From NCBI GenBank assembly GCA_947396885.1, contig OX377204.1, positions 38,835,975 through 38,899,974 on the forward strand: DNA of 64,000 bases. Reading direction: 5' to 3'. The notes beneath the pieces were generated by a model that saw only the letters and a program-made list of their open reading frames with translations, had not been told where the DNA came from and did not search any database. The stretch's first letter is position 1, and each line of letters opens with the position of its first letter. This document shows, in pieces, positions 1 to 12,580 of this stretch. Source of the stretch: Heligmosomoides polygyrus polygyrus. Lineage: Eukaryota > Nematoda > Chromadorea > Rhabditida > Heligmosomidae. The translations under genes were made by a program, and so were the position numbers.

Positions 1-861
1 AGTCGGAACGGTCGCCGGCTCTTCCGAGCACTTCGAACAAAGGGTTCTTGTTTTGGATACGCCCAAGCCAAACAAACGTTAGATCTCTTGGGGTCGAGTC
101 ATTTGTACTACGCTTGTCCGGAGAACAAAAAACTAACTTGACCATCGGCGGCTGTCTATCGAAGGTCACTGAATATGCTAAATCCGCGTTCAAATTGCTT
201 CCACGATATCTCGTTCAAGAAGAATGCGTGGCGCATCCCAAGCGGAGATTGATCAACGCCGTAACATCCAAAGCTTCAGTGCTGTAAGACTTGTGTAATC
301 TTTCTGTGTTGTTTATAGTTCAGTCTACTATCTGCGCTGTTTCGTTTGCGAAGTGCTCGGATCTCCCAATTCGCCTTTTTCGATGGAATTTTCATTACTT
401 CGATATCGAATTTTCAATAGAAAGGTCCTTTTTGTTGTCACGGAATTGCTACTAGACATGGAATCCACCAGGTTTCGGTTTCTGCAAGCACTTTTCAAGT
501 TTCTTTTCTTTCACTTCCAAAGTATCATGGACGACCATTGATGGCGTCACTTTAAAACGTAGACAAACAAAGACTAATAGTAACTGTCACTGGAGTCGCT
601 ACTGGCTTCAGACAAATGAAAGATGCGCTGATAACTTGGTGAGATGTTGCTATTAAGAGAAACTATTCATTTGCGCGTTAGGTCCCCACTACTCCACTTT
701 GAGTAATCTTATTCCTTCGACCACTGCGGTCACTTTCATGAATCTGGAAGCAGTGGTAGCTGCTATGCGACTTACCCTTTTATGAGAGACTGTGGGCGGC
801 CTTTTTGCTAAGGTGACGGCATTGAGCTTAGTCAGTCTCTCGGCGCGATTCCTAGTAGAAT
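1..861. other. Unassigned flank
   Basis: No gene, RNA or repeat is recognised here. Open frames on the + strand around 48-287 and 353-541 show no family motif. The missing 5' exons of csn-1 should lie upstream of 2964, but I could not find them in this stretch, so they are either diverged or outside the window. Confidence 0.4.
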
Positions 862-2740
862 ACGGGAGGGGGACGTTCTGCCTGAAAGCGGCGCGGGCAA
901 AGACGCGGGACAGTGCCTGCGGAGCCAATTAGCGTCGACTCGCGCAGTGACACCCGCCGCTTCGCGCTCAGCCAGACAGCTCTCGCCGCAGAGGCGATGC
1001 TGAACCAGCCAACCACGGGAGCCAGTAGGTCGACCAGATTTGGTGGGATTACAATCGATAGAGGGATAGGAGGCTCAGATGGCTTGCATTGGCAGCCCAG
1101 AAATTGGGATTGATCTGAACCCTACCATCTTCTATATCAGAATTTCAAGCTCTATCGAATGAGCCAGGAAAGAATCTTGCCTCAATAACCCTTTCAACAA
1201 TTTCTTTCAGGCGCTGTCAAACTTTCGTTAAATATCCGTTTTTATTTATATTAAAATTAACTATGATGCATGCTTCCAGGCTACTGGTGTGAACTCTACC
1301 ATCTCCTGTATTAGAATTTCGATCTCTATCGAATGAGCTAGAAATTATCCTGTCTAAGTAACCCTTAAGGCGGCTTTTAGGCGTTGTTTACCTTCCTTAA
1401 ATATCAGTTTTTATTTATATCAGAATTAATTGTGAGGCATGCTTCCAGGCTGAAATTGCGTGAGGAATATAACTAGATAGACGAGAGACCTTCTAAAAGA
1501 AACCTAGGTGCTCAACATTTTTGAAGACGACATTATGATCCTTCAGTGCGTAGAGCACGTTCCCAGTTTTAAATTGCATGATGAGTTCGATTTGGCAGTC
1601 GGTAGACCTCCCAAGAACACCAACGTACTCTAATTTTCTCATGAAATTTCATGAGCGTTTCCTAACTCGTTAATTGGTGGAGGAGACATTGGCTATGTAG
1701 GTACATTGCCTGTTGGACGCGAGGTCAAAACATCGCTAGAAGCCACAGACGAGACTGGACGAGCAATTTGAAGTATTGTGTGATGAAATTTGTTCTCTCT
1801 GAACATTAGATTTGATGAAGCACCTATCCAATCTTCGTCTCGAAACATGTGATGTGTGCATTATAAGGTTCCATAGAAAAAGAAAAAAGTTACAAAATGC
1901 TAAAGAGGTGTCATGTTGAAACTAACGCTTTAAACTTCTGTTAAAAGATCTCTCGTCTATCTAATTGGAATCCTCGTGCAGTTTTATTAGCCTGGAAGCA
2001 CGTCTAGAAATTAATCCTGATATATTTGAATAGAAATAGATATTTAGCGAAAACAAACAGCGCATTAAAAAAATCGTTTTAATGGTCGTTGAGGCAGGGT
2101 TCTTTTCTAAATCATTCGATAGAGCTCGAAATTCTAGTACAGGAGATGGTAGGGTTTACATCAGTAGTATGGAAGCATGCCTCACAATTAATCCTGGTAT
2201 AAATAAAAACTGATATTTAACGGAGACAAACAACGCCTAGAAAGTCGCCTCAAGGGTTATTTAGACAGGATATAATACAGGAGATGGTAGAGTTCACATC
2301 AGTAGCCTGGAAGCGTATTGAATTCTGATACAAGTAAAAACTGATATTTAACGAAAGTTAAACGGCGCCTGACAAAAATTGTTGTTAGGGTTATTGAGGC
2401 AAGATTCTTTCCTGGCTCATTCGATACAGCTCGAAATTCTGATATAGAAGATGGTAAGGTTCAGATCAATCCCATATTCTGGACTGTCAATGCAAGCCGT
2501 CTGAGCCTCCTATCCCTCTATCGATTGTAATCACACCAAATCTGGTCGACCTACTGGCTCCCGTGGTTGGCTGGGTCAGCATCGCCTCTGCGGCGAGAGC
2601 TGTCTGGCTGAGCGCGAAGCGGCGGGTGTCACTGCGCGAGTCGACGCTAATTGGCTCCGCAGGCACTGTCCCGCGTCTTTGCCCGCGCCGCTTTCAGGCA
2701 GAACGTCCCTCACCCGTAGAATACGTCCCGGAAAGCGAAC
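862..2740. repeat. Long foldback element with internal tandem units
   Basis: Two arms of roughly 620 and 790 bp (about 862-1490 and 1945-2740) are reverse complements of each other, apart from indels and scattered changes. They flank a loop of about 450 bp. The outer part of each arm is GC-rich. The inner part holds diverged tandem units of about 175 bp, each with a variant of CTACCATCTCCTGTATTAGA followed by CTCTATCGAATGAG. Both arms end inward at AGATAGACGAGAGA. No transposase is present, so this is a non-autonomous foldback or MITE-like element. The exact outer ends and a target duplication are not resolved. It lies directly upstream of the first visible csn-1 exon. Confidence 0.8.
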
Positions 2741-2963
2741 GGGTTAAAGTGCGTTGTGCAATTGTTGTTTACATATTTGTCAAGGAGTGTAGTGCATGAG
2801 TAGGAGGTCCTTTCTGCGGTAGTATATTTAATAAATACATGCTTTTTAGACATTAATAATCAGGAATCAGACGCGAGGTAATCGGTAATCCTTGCAACTG
2901 CTTCGAGTCTCCCTCTCCGCTGTTCTCTGATTAGGGCAGACGTCGAATGTGAATTGCTTGTAG

Positions 2964-5900
2964 GAGTCCACACGACGTGCAATGGACGAACTCTTCAACT
3001 ACTACATCTCAGCTGGCGACATCACGGAAGCTTTGCATCTCTATAGTCGCGGAATGCGAGAGTATTGCAGCCAGTTCAAGCATATCATTCAGGTATTTAG
3101 TGTGCTGTTTTGTGGTGGAAAGTGCGTCTTAAAGCTGCTTGATGTAGATGTGGACGAATTGGATGGAGGCATCCATTTGGGTAGGTGAATGGCAACGAGT
3201 CGACACGATCGCCGCTCAAGCAGAGCGCAGTATTAAGGAGGCTGAGGAAGCTGAAACGGTTAGTACTGCTTACGCTTCCAATACCATTCACTTCTCGGTG
3301 CATCCCTTGCTCAAGCTTTAGAGTTTTCCCTATCAACAGCTTGTAATCAAGAGTCGTCTCAACCACTCCGACTTTAGCAGGCGAATTCAACAGCTGCGGC
3401 TCGAACTCGTCCTGTGATCTTTGGAATGTCGTCGTCTAGTGCGGCTCGGCCGGCAGCTACTCCTAAATGTGCTCGCTCCCTTATCAATACTGGCAAGGTT
3501 GGACAAACTTCATCGTGCACATTGGTTTCCTTTTGTATTTTCTTTTTTCTTGAGGTGTTTTTTGCTGAGAGTCTCGTTCAACGGGTTAGCTGTCGGGGAC
3601 CACACTGAGACAGCAGGCTATGACTGGGGCATCAGTGCCTCACTCAATAGATATTCTAACACTTGACGACAGGGAAAAGTGGAAGTTGACTGAGCTCAAG
3701 TCAAGCAGTTGAGGTTGAAGGAAGCAGGTGGTGCCTCCTCACCATTTGTGTTATTCTTCTAGCAGCAAGTATCTCTTGGCTACAAAAAACGCGTTTCTAG
3801 GCATAAATCCCTGACAATCGTGATGTATTTCAAGATTCCCAGTGATCGAAGCCAAAAGGTTTATTCTGCAGTAGCAAAACGTGGCAGTTTACCACTCCGG
3901 GCTTGGTGTATTGGTGCCAGACTTGCCTATGAAGGATAGAATACTAACTTCCCTATCGACCGGTCACAGCAAATCATTAGCAAGGCCAAATCCTTTTCTT
4001 TTTACCGTCTCCCCGTTTAGCAACGGGGACCGCTCCTGTGGTGATCGCATCACTTAATACTGAGAAGTGCCTGATCGAGTTAGATACCACATTCTTTTAA
4101 CTTTTCATGCACTGTATCAATTTAGACCTTTTTCGTCCGTTCTCTATGCCGTTTTCCTAGGAAATATATGTTGAGGACGGTCTTCCGAACAGTGCCGTCA
4201 TTCGCTCCCCACTTGGCTTGTCCCTACCCCGCCGCAATTACCACAACAGCGAAGGCGAGCTTCACATACTTCACAGCAGTTGGGGCTACAACAAAAGAAT
4301 CTATCCAGCACTTTCTTCTCCATTACGCTGACGCTTGTCCCTACCCCACTGGATGTGGGCCAGTACTCGGCACCTGACATCGAAACCGGTCGGACGACGG
4401 CTCTGTCGATTTTCAATTTAAGGCGTCCTCGAATCTCGATGTCGCATAGAACGCCGTCGTTTTGCGCCACTTGGGCACTGCCCTCGCTCGTGAGTTAACA
4501 TCGAACGTCACTTCTGAAAGTCTCGCGAAAAGGCATTACGACAATAAAAAGGAGTGGGGAACCCACAGAGTCTTCATGAACGCTAGCAGATATAGGAAAG
4601 TTCGTCGATGTGCCAGCTGGCGCTCGCGCTCGGCTGTTTCGGCTAGAGTGGAGTGAGCGCACCCACTCATTGAGTTGTTCGGGAATACTGTCGTAAGACG
4701 ACCATGTGACCTCAAGCGGTACATGACAATCGAGAAAATCAGGGTGCAGCGGCTTCTGCTTTTCTCGCCGAAGGCGAGCAGCGTGTACGACATCGACGGT
4801 GCTACAGCCGGCTACGAAGCCAGATAGTTTGGTGGAAAGCTGCGCGATATCGCGAGTGCACAGTCGTCCATCCACAATTCACTCCAAGATCTTCATGCTT
4901 TGCAAAAGCAAACGGATTGTATTGTAACTGGTGCAGTCCGCAAGAGTCTCCTTCCGAATCTGGGCCGTGGTAATTTGTACCACGCAGCTTCTTTTCCACA
5001 TATGGTTGACCGCATGGATGAAAACATCGTTGCCTACTTTGCAGGGTTCCAGCAAGGATTTTATATGTCGGCCACCAAGTCGTCGGGACCCGTCGCTTTA
5101 CCTGGCTTCATCCGCTTCAAGGCCGCTTCTGCTCCCCCGGAATGATGCGGAGGGAACGATGGATAGGCGAAATTTGCTGCCGAGATTTTCTCAAAGTAGT
5201 CGTGTCATTGCTCTGTGGTCCTTTGCTGTTCGTCGCTAGATGGCCGTTCTCATCGTTGATCCCGAAGAACTGTCTTCTTAATGAAACAGCCGCTGCAACG
5301 TTTTCTTTCAACGCCACCACCTGGTTTTTGCTGGACCATTTCGGCGGCGGTTGGCGCGCTTTATCCTCGCAGAGCATACTTGAGAGTGGAGATTAGCGAA
5401 CGATTTTACGTGGTGGCAGTCTCTTACATCACATCCTTCGCATCTGTGAACAGGCTTCGATCATCATGGAGTTGGTCTGTGTCTTGGTGTTGCCACTGCA
5501 GAGAAACAGCAGATGGTAGTCACTTTTACGAAAGACCGTTTCGGCGTTGATGAGGTAATGCTGCTCCGCATACTTCAGATTTCTTTCACTGTAAGCGCCA
5601 CGTGCCCGTAAAGGAAACGATCATGACAGCTGTAACAATCTTTCTCAGTCTCTACCTTGAGGTCAACTGCGAGCTCAACAGCACCTTCTGGCAGTACCTT
5701 TGGTATCTTCTCATTTAGGTCCAAAATCACCCCATATTCACTTTTAGCAGGCTATCTGCGGAGCAGATGCAGAAAAGAAGTGGTTGCTCGCTGTTCAGCA
5801 CCGACAACATCTTTCATCAAGCGGTTATTGAAGCCTTGCACACTTGCAAAAGCATCTCGGAGACGATTACACCATCACGTTGTGTATATCCTTCAGCCAG

Positions 5901-8900
5901 TGGCTGAAGCAGCGGCTGACACTGGTACAACATGTTTATGTTTATGTTTATGTTTATTACGCTTGCATAAGGCAATCGTTGAAAAGCAGTCAATGTGCAG
6001 CGACAACGGCGTGTAAAAACCACAAAAAAAATTAAAGCAAACAAAATCCAGAACAAACAACCAGTCAACAACAACAAGACCTGCATGCAAAGTCATATAC
6101 TGTTTAAGAAATCTCGTTTCTAAACAACGTAATACTTAGGTCTTATGTCCTTCGGTGCGCGACCCTTCAACGTACCCACATTCTACGTAGCTGCTCGGTT
6201 CATGCTTACCTTACGGTGCTTTTTGGGCTAGCTTAGTCGCTCTCCTTAGTGCCCAGAAATTTCGTCCCAGACGGACCGAGTCGCATCCTATCTTGCGTTT
6301 TGTGACATCTCATCCGTTAAGAGTATCTCACAGCTCATTCCACTTTGCTCTGAGCGCGTATTCTCTCTTAGTCGCTGGGTTTGGATCTTGAGAAATGTTT
6401 GCAATTTTATACAGCTTTCCTATCCCGATCGATTTTCGTGCTCACCTTCATGATGTTTTGCAAAAAGAGCATGTTTATTTGGACGAGTCTGCTCCTCTTG
6501 ATGCAGATAGATAACGCTTCTGTAAGAATCTGAACTCTCTCGCAGAATTTGCTATGTATGGCAGGCGATGACCAACATGCGGTCGCTTCCATTGGTTGCC
6601 CTTCAACTGTTGAATCATGGTTGCTCTTCTGTCACGATTCAAACTGTAGCACAACCAATGGACTTTCCGAGTTTCGTAGGCAACAATGACTTGTGATTTC
6701 CGTGCTACTAAAAGAAAGCTGTGACCTACCAGCATCGGTTCGAATCTTCTGTCTTCCAACTTCTCATCACTTCGATCTTAATGGTTGTAAAATTTTTAGG
6801 CCCGTCTCGACACAGCCTGCGGTTTATCGAAGATGCAGTCCGGTCGCTATAAGCAGGCAGCTGATCGCCTCCTCAAGGTGGACGACTTACTCTAACGCTG
6901 CTTTTACACCTCCCACAATCACCGCTTGTTATACTGACTTTGCTCCAGGTTGATCTGGACGCGCTGGAGCTGCCTTGGCTGTTCTCTGCCTCAGATATGG
7001 CCATGTACTGTACCTTGTGTGTCATTGCCAGTTATGACAGAACGGAGTTGAAAAAGAAGGTCATCAATGACGCTAACTGCCGGTGAGTGCTTCGAGCACG
7101 TCCGGTTGGGAGAGCCTTCTGAAGACAGTGTTCAGGAAATTTCTCGAGTCGGAGCCGAAACTGGTCGAGCTGTTGCAGTGCATTGTGAAGAGCCAGTTTG
7201 GACGTGCTCTAGATATTTTGAAGGAAATGAAGGATCGGGTCAGTGCAGTGATTTTCATTCGGACCGCTCTATGCTCCAAGATTCTATCACTTTGCAGTTC
7301 CTTCTCGACCCCTATCTGAGCGCTCATGTCGAGCCATTATATGCTGTGATACGGGAGCGGGCGTTGCTGCAGTACCTTGAGCCGTTCGCGTCTGCTGATC
7401 TGAACGCGATGGCGAACGTGTTTCGAACCGATCTGCGAAGTGTAGGCTATTTGAAGAGTCTAAGTTTTGAGTTTATGATTATCGATCATTTCTGTTCTCA
7501 GCTAGAAGGTGAACTAGTAGCGCTTTGCGAAAAGGGACAACTCTCGGCACGAATTGATGCCGTCGGTGCCACCATACGCATGGTTCTCACCAACGAACGT
7601 GAGGAGAACTACAAAAAGTGAGTCGTCGTTTTCGGTTTGCAAATGCTGACACCCTCGTTCCCACGGTAGAGAACTGTGGAAGCCATACGCCTGGCTGCAT
7701 TTCGGCGGAGTGGTACTTCAAACCTGTGGCAAAACTGCGGATATCTAGGCCGCGAAAGTGATCATCGCTTCGAAGATTTCCCTCGTGTGGGTGAGAAATC
7801 TTCCCATGTTTGTTCGAATAAGGATCTGAACCCAGGGCTTTTTCTGCAAAAAATTGAAACCAACCGACAAACATCTGTTGGAGTGTTTTTTCATTATTGA
7901 TAAGATAACGGCACATAGTGTTTTAGAAATGATCGCGCTGTTTGAGTCCGTGCAGAATTTTTAGCGCTTCAACAACAGAGTACCCTGGGTTTATTTTGAA
8001 GTTCAAAGAACTTATGGTTCTTCGGTGCACAGGGCACACCATACCGCTACTAACGTATTGCGATGTTTACGTAACTGATGATGTGAAAAAGCAATTTCTT
8101 TGTACCTGTACTGGAAGTTGTACCACTTTTGATCCTGGGCTTCGAATTTTTGAAGGGGCTGGTTATTAGCCGATCTAAATTGCCATCTTCCAATCACCAT
8201 ACACCTGTTCACGCTTTGAAAGGAACCCTACACAAACACAGAAACTGACAACTGATGACGGAATTGCCGGCCATTCTGAAATCTATCCCACTATTTCACA
8301 AGACGAGCAAGCTCGCTTTGTGAGCTCCCGATTTACAGCAATGTTAACCATTATGGCTTCACCCCTGTCGGGTTTTGTTGCCTTTGAGTCTTGCACTCCG
8401 CACGACCTTAAGGGCGGAATTTTCCCCCTTGACCACCGAATGGTGCTCGGTTTTTGGGAGCGATTGTTCTATCCCCTCGTCCCCTTGGCCCGCTTACCCC
8501 CCAACCCCTGGGCTTCTTCGAGAGTCAAGTGGTTGCCTTAAGAGATAGTGAAGACGTAGACATTTGCCACACCTCTCTTTAAAGGGCGGGGGTTAGAACG
8601 CCACTCCGCCTGGTTTTTAGACAGCCGCCACCAAGCAAGGCTTTTTTCGATTGGGTACTGTCTAGCATAGTGCATAGGACGATAGATGCGACAAAGGCAC
8701 CAAGTTCTTTGGCGGTGCGGAGCGAAACCGTGTCCAGAGCTTGGGATGTGCCACGCATTCGACTTCTACAGGGTGTCTAAATATAATATATGCGTATTTG
8801 ACCTATACAGTGACTTGCGGGAACCAGCAGATGGTGAAGTTAGTGTTCCATAAGTGTAGTACCAGTTTGCCGAACCAAGAGGAATGGAAAGCTCAGTTTT

Positions 8901-11888
8901 CCTGAGAGGGACCTCACCTCTCAGTTATTTAGAAATGCCTGCAAAAGGTTCGGCTAGGAATTATGCTTTAGGAAACACCAGAACATTGGATAGTTTAATA
9001 GCAAGTTTTCCTGGTTTGTCCTACCACATGTGGTAGCTCAGGGGATATACTAACCAGGGAAGGATCTCAGGATGTGTTTGAACGGGGGAATGGATACACT
9101 GCGAGAATTTCCACCCTTCATGTGGTTGGAAAGTACGTTTCGTTTTGCTGAGTTCTTGAACCTAAAGAGTTATTTGCCCTCGAAGTAAGGTACACTATTG
9201 CGTCGTCATCGTGTGCGCATGTGCATACGTGCGCGCGCTGATGTATGGGGCGCGGCGAAAGGCCCGCGACAAGCGGATTGCTTGCTCAGCAGGGTCGGCA
9301 CTGCTTAACAGATGCTATTCCAGGTGTTCGACTCCCGTGCTATGCACTATTTTTGCATTTTTCATCACCGCTACCTCCTTTACCAAACTACTTCCTACAC
9401 ATCACCTACACATCTGTTTCACTCTAAATTGTCAAATAAGCGTCAGTTTCGTGATCGGCACCCCAGATAACCCCAATATACGAAGTTTGGGCGAAAACGG
9501 TGTTTATGATCTCGACAGCCCTAGTCACCCGTACCTGCTGACATTCGCTGAAAAACACAAAACATTGTATAATACAGAAAGTGAGAAAAGTAAGTGAAGC
9601 ACAGCTCACAGCAGACCCTTATTCGACAATTTAGAGTGAAATAAATGTGTAGGAGTTTTGTAGTAAGTGAGCTGATTTAAACTGCCATTAAGGTACTAAT
9701 GAACTTTCACCACTTGAGGAGAGGTCGAAAAAAGTCTTCGCCCAAGCCTCACCTAGGTTAATTTGGGGTATCGATCACGAATCTGACGCTGATTTGACAA
9801 TTTAGAGTGAAACAAATGTGTAGGAGATGTGTAGGAAGTAAATTGGTGAAGGAGGCAGCAGTTATGAAAAATGCAGAAACAGTGCATAACACGGGAGTTG
9901 AACATCTGGGTCAGCATCTTTGAAGCAGCGCCGCACCCTGCTGAGCCACCGATTCGCCTGCCACATAGCCTTTCGCCTCGTCCTATTCATCAGCGTGCGC
10001 ACGTATGCATCCCTCACGGTGCAATACTGTCCCCCAACTTCGAGGGTCCATAGCTCTTTGGGTGCAAGGACTCAGCAAAACGAAACATGTTTTTCCACTA
10101 TATGAAAGGTGGAGATTCTCGCAGTGCTATCCATTTCCCCCGTTCAGACATACGCCTGAGACCTTCCCCTGGTAAGAATTTTTGATATTCTTGTTGGTAT
10201 CGTCATACCTTTAGTCCCAGAACGGGACACCACGTACGATAGTTGTTGCTTGCACAGGGCATAGCCAATTACTGATGTGATTTGTTGTTACAAAACTTGT
10301 GAGACAAGGAGAAAGTTTTTCTTTCATCAGGGAACTACGTCCTTACCCATTTAGGTATCGAAGCGCTGGATTTAGCTCAAGCAAACCTAGGTAGTCGAAA
10401 TTGCTGACGAACATTTCAGCAGCCCCGTATAGGCACCACAAATTTCCACTTCATTGCGCTTTCAAATAGCTCCTAGTCATTCTCTTCTCATCGTCCATTA
10501 TCGTAGCTAAAGGGCAAGAATTTTAACACTATTTGTTATACATGCTGCCAAGTTGGACCATCTAAATGCCTGAATCTCTGCATTGATCGATGTGCATTTC
10601 TTTACTGCAGTGCTGAACTCGAACGTGAGATGGCACAAGCTTTGCTGACTGACACTTCGGCGATGTCGCTTTTTCAGAGTCTGAAAAGTCTATGTATATG
10701 CAGCGACTATTAGGCCTAACATCTCCAGAGAGCTTGCGAAATTCAAAGATCCGCCGAACAGCAACCCTTGGACCGCAGAGAGACACCCTCGCCAATGCTG
10801 TTTATAAGCAATCGTGGTTGAGGTATGAACTCATATCACATATGATGAGAATAATATGCCATCATTTAGAATACCCCGGAAGACCACACAAGGTGAAAAG
10901 ATTCCAAAAAGGGTGACTCGCTCTGAGACACGCGACTTTAAATGCTATGTGGAACCTTGTCCTGCACTTCTATAAGAACAGATATTGAACTTGAGCAGTG
11001 TAGGCGTCGCCGAAAACATCCCCAGAAGGATTGTTAAGTGAAACTTCGAGGGCACTGAACACAGGGGTGCTAGTTACGTTCCATGTTACCTATCGTATTA
11101 TTCTTTTTGCTGATCATGAAGAGGGTGTACAGTGTGGTGGTGCTTGTCTGTTTGATGTATGTGATCCAATAGACTCTGACGCCATCTTTTTGCTCTGCAG
11201 CCCTGCGTATGCAACAACTCTGATTCGTTGGATTGTTTAGGCTCTCCCACGAATCTGCTTCTATTAACTCACAGCCTACTTTCAGGATCATAGACGGATG
11301 TGACGACATGATCGAACGTTGTGAAGCGGCGATTCTCCGCGCTGTCATGCAACAGGCAAGCGTCTCTGGTCGTTCCACTGGAGACTCGCTTCTGATTCCG
11401 ATTTAGGCGTGCATCTGCATCAATCCCGAGGGAAGGGCGAAGCGGAAAACAGCCAGCCATGCCGACGACGGTGAGCATAGCAGCCCGATGGTCAGCGAAC
11501 GGCCTTATCTGCCTACCTGTTGTAGCGAGCGATCCGTCAAATACGCCGTCACGACAGAAGGTGTCTGTGCAGAACATGATGCGAGTGCTTCGAGGGCGCG
11601 TCGTTCCTCCACTGCCCCAAGGCGCGGCGAGCCCCGCTACTGTTGCCCCGCCGGCAGCCACTGCCGCACCTGCCCCTCCCGTTCCCTCATCAGCTAATAA
11701 CGTGCAGTTCGCCCCTACGGTTGAAAACGCTTCCGGGTCCTCTTCTCAGGCTCAGCAACTCCCCGTAAGTTCCTTTGATGTCGCATAGCTCGACTCCACA
11801 TTCGTATAGCACATCTCGTTTTTAGAATCCATCCGAGGCAGACAGTTCCGAGGGTAGCGAAGATCCGAAGGAGCCGGACTTGAGCTAG
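2964..11888 (+). CDS. csn-1: COP9 signalosome complex subunit 1 (CSN1), 5'-incomplete, ten exons visible
   Basis: CSN1 is a PCI-domain scaffold subunit of the COP9 signalosome, which removes NEDD8 from cullins. Exons read at 2964-3092, 3148-3258, 6800-6877, 6949-7082, 7136-7238, 7298-7441, 7502-7617, 11286 to about 11368, about 11526-11764, and 11826-11888 (TAG stop); phases agree throughout. They give about 400 residues. Motifs matching the family in order: ESTRRAMDELFNYY, GRYKQAADRLL, DMAMYCTLCVIASYDRTEL, KFLESEPKLVELL, a PCI core with SAHVEPLYAVIRERALLQY and SADLNAMANVF, GQLSARID, then RCEAAILRAVMQQAS. The C-terminus is an Ala/Pro/Ser-rich tail ending acidic (EGSEDPKEPDLS). Introns 2 (3.5 kb) and 7 (3.7 kb) are expanded by transposon-derived sequence. 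About 170 N-terminal residues expected from the family are not found. The exon 8 donor and exon 9 acceptor are my least certain joins. Confidence 0.9.
3259..6799 (+). other. csn-1 intron 2, 3.5 kb, mostly unassigned
   Basis: The intron carries a degenerate SINE-like unit at 3830-3986 (listed separately). At 4490-5700 the minus strand shows a run of broken frames with several Cys and His residues. It could be an old retroelement, but no family motif is clear enough to name. A short TTTATG repeat lies at 5935-5955. Confidence 0.5.
3830..3986 (+). repeat. SINE-like dispersed repeat, family 1, degenerate copy
   Basis: It shares the body of four other copies in this window: a stretch ending CCAGACTTGCC followed by a GAAGGATA-type motif, and the downstream tail CACAGCAAATCATTAG. 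The tRNA-like head seen in other copies is not clear here. It sits inside csn-1 intron 2. Confidence 0.55.
7618..9049 (+). other. First part of csn-1 intron 7, unassigned
   Basis: No coding exon or repeat family is recognised between the exon 7 donor (GTGAGT at 7618) and the foldback that starts near 9050. Confidence 0.4.
9050..10180. repeat. 1.1 kb foldback element with tRNA-like (SINE) arms
   Basis: Arms at about 9050-9470 and 9760-10180 are reverse complements over roughly 420 bp with moderate divergence. Each arm contains a tRNA-like stretch: GCTCAGCAGGG, then about 40 bp later a B-box-like GTTCGACTCCCGTG (left arm) or GTTCAACTCCCGTG (complement of right arm). Towards the loop each arm has ACAATTTAGAGTGAAACAAA or its complement, and a core module around GATCACGAATCTG. 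A third copy of the ACAATTTAGAGTGAA motif lies in the loop near 9630. It is inside csn-1 intron 7. I read it as two head-to-head SINE-like units rather than a DNA transposon. Confidence 0.75.
10181..11285 (+). other. Last part of csn-1 intron 7, unassigned
   Basis: There is an exon-like stretch after an acceptor at about 10609 that would read on from exon 7 and stop after some 34 codons. Because exon 7 joins in phase to 11286 with family-matching sequence, the 10.6 kb stretch is not needed; at most it is an alternative end. Confidence 0.4.
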
Positions 11889-12387
11889 ATCGTCGTGTAC
11901 ATTTGCCACATGTGTTAGTAGAATTGCTTGACTTTAACGGATCCTTACGGAAATGAGCAGAAATGAGGTGTATCTTCAGCAGCAGTTTCTGGAACTGAAA
12001 TCATGTCTTTTTCTCCTGCGTACGTTGTATGTATGACCGGTGTTTCGCTTCGAGAGTCACTGCACCTGTCTGAAGCCACTTGTTCAGACTTTTATAAATA
12101 TTTCTGTCCCTGCAACGTTTCAGCTGCCGAATTTGGCAGGCTCAGGCTTTTCCGAAGTTGGAGCCGAAGAATTGCTGAAAATTTGATGAAACTGGCGTCG
12201 AAAGACATTCAGTTGCGATCGGCATGCGCAGGTCCAGTGAATGTCTCTTTGAAGCAGAGGGAGCAGCTTTGTGTTGGAACAGCAAAGATGCTTCAGTAGA
12301 CGAACTGTGCTCCAGAAGTGTGTTGCCTAATCTAGCCGTCAGAAAACCAGAAGTGAGGTCGTTTTTTGTTACGATCTATCTACTCCT
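11889..12387. other. csn-1 downstream flank, unassigned
   Basis: It holds the presumed csn-1 3' UTR. I saw no clear AATAAA signal and no other gene. Confidence 0.35.
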
Positions 12388-12580
12388 TTGCTTATCCTGC
12401 CTTCCCGCCATTGCTCGAGCGGAAACAGCAATGTTTCGCCATGTCGCGTGCCAGAGTGGACCAGTGGATCCTCCTCGCTTGCGGTATCCGAAGAGCGGCA
12501 TACTTTTCGATCAGGGCTTTCTCGAAGAGGTCCACTACCAGCGCGTTGGTGGGCATCCACATGCTCTGATTGAGGTCCTC
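12388..12580 (-). pseudogene. RTE retrotransposon, C-terminal fragment
   Basis: The minus strand encodes PTNALVVDLFEKAL and then QARRIHWSTLARD, matching the C-terminal end of the intact RTE ORF at 49554-52469 ([25 protein letters not shown]). Only the last 60 or so codons are recognisable, which fits a 5'-truncated insertion typical of target-primed reverse transcription. The remnant lies about 500 bp after the csn-1 stop. Confidence 0.75.

Noticed and set aside
3380..3500. Possible csn-1 exon with SSSSAARPAATPKCA
   Set aside because: It looked like the Ala-rich helix of CSN1, but the true equivalent (GRYKQAADRLL) is at 6800-6877 with correct splice phases.
4490..5700. LTR retrotransposon gag region on the minus strand of csn-1 intron 2
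   Set aside because: Some Cys/His spacing looked suggestive, but no complete zinc knuckle, protease, or reverse transcriptase motif follows.
10600..10710. Possible csn-1 exon after TTTACTGCAG reading on from exon 7
   Set aside because: Exon 7 joins in phase to 11286 with sequence that matches the CSN1 family, while this stretch stops after about 34 codons and has no family match.
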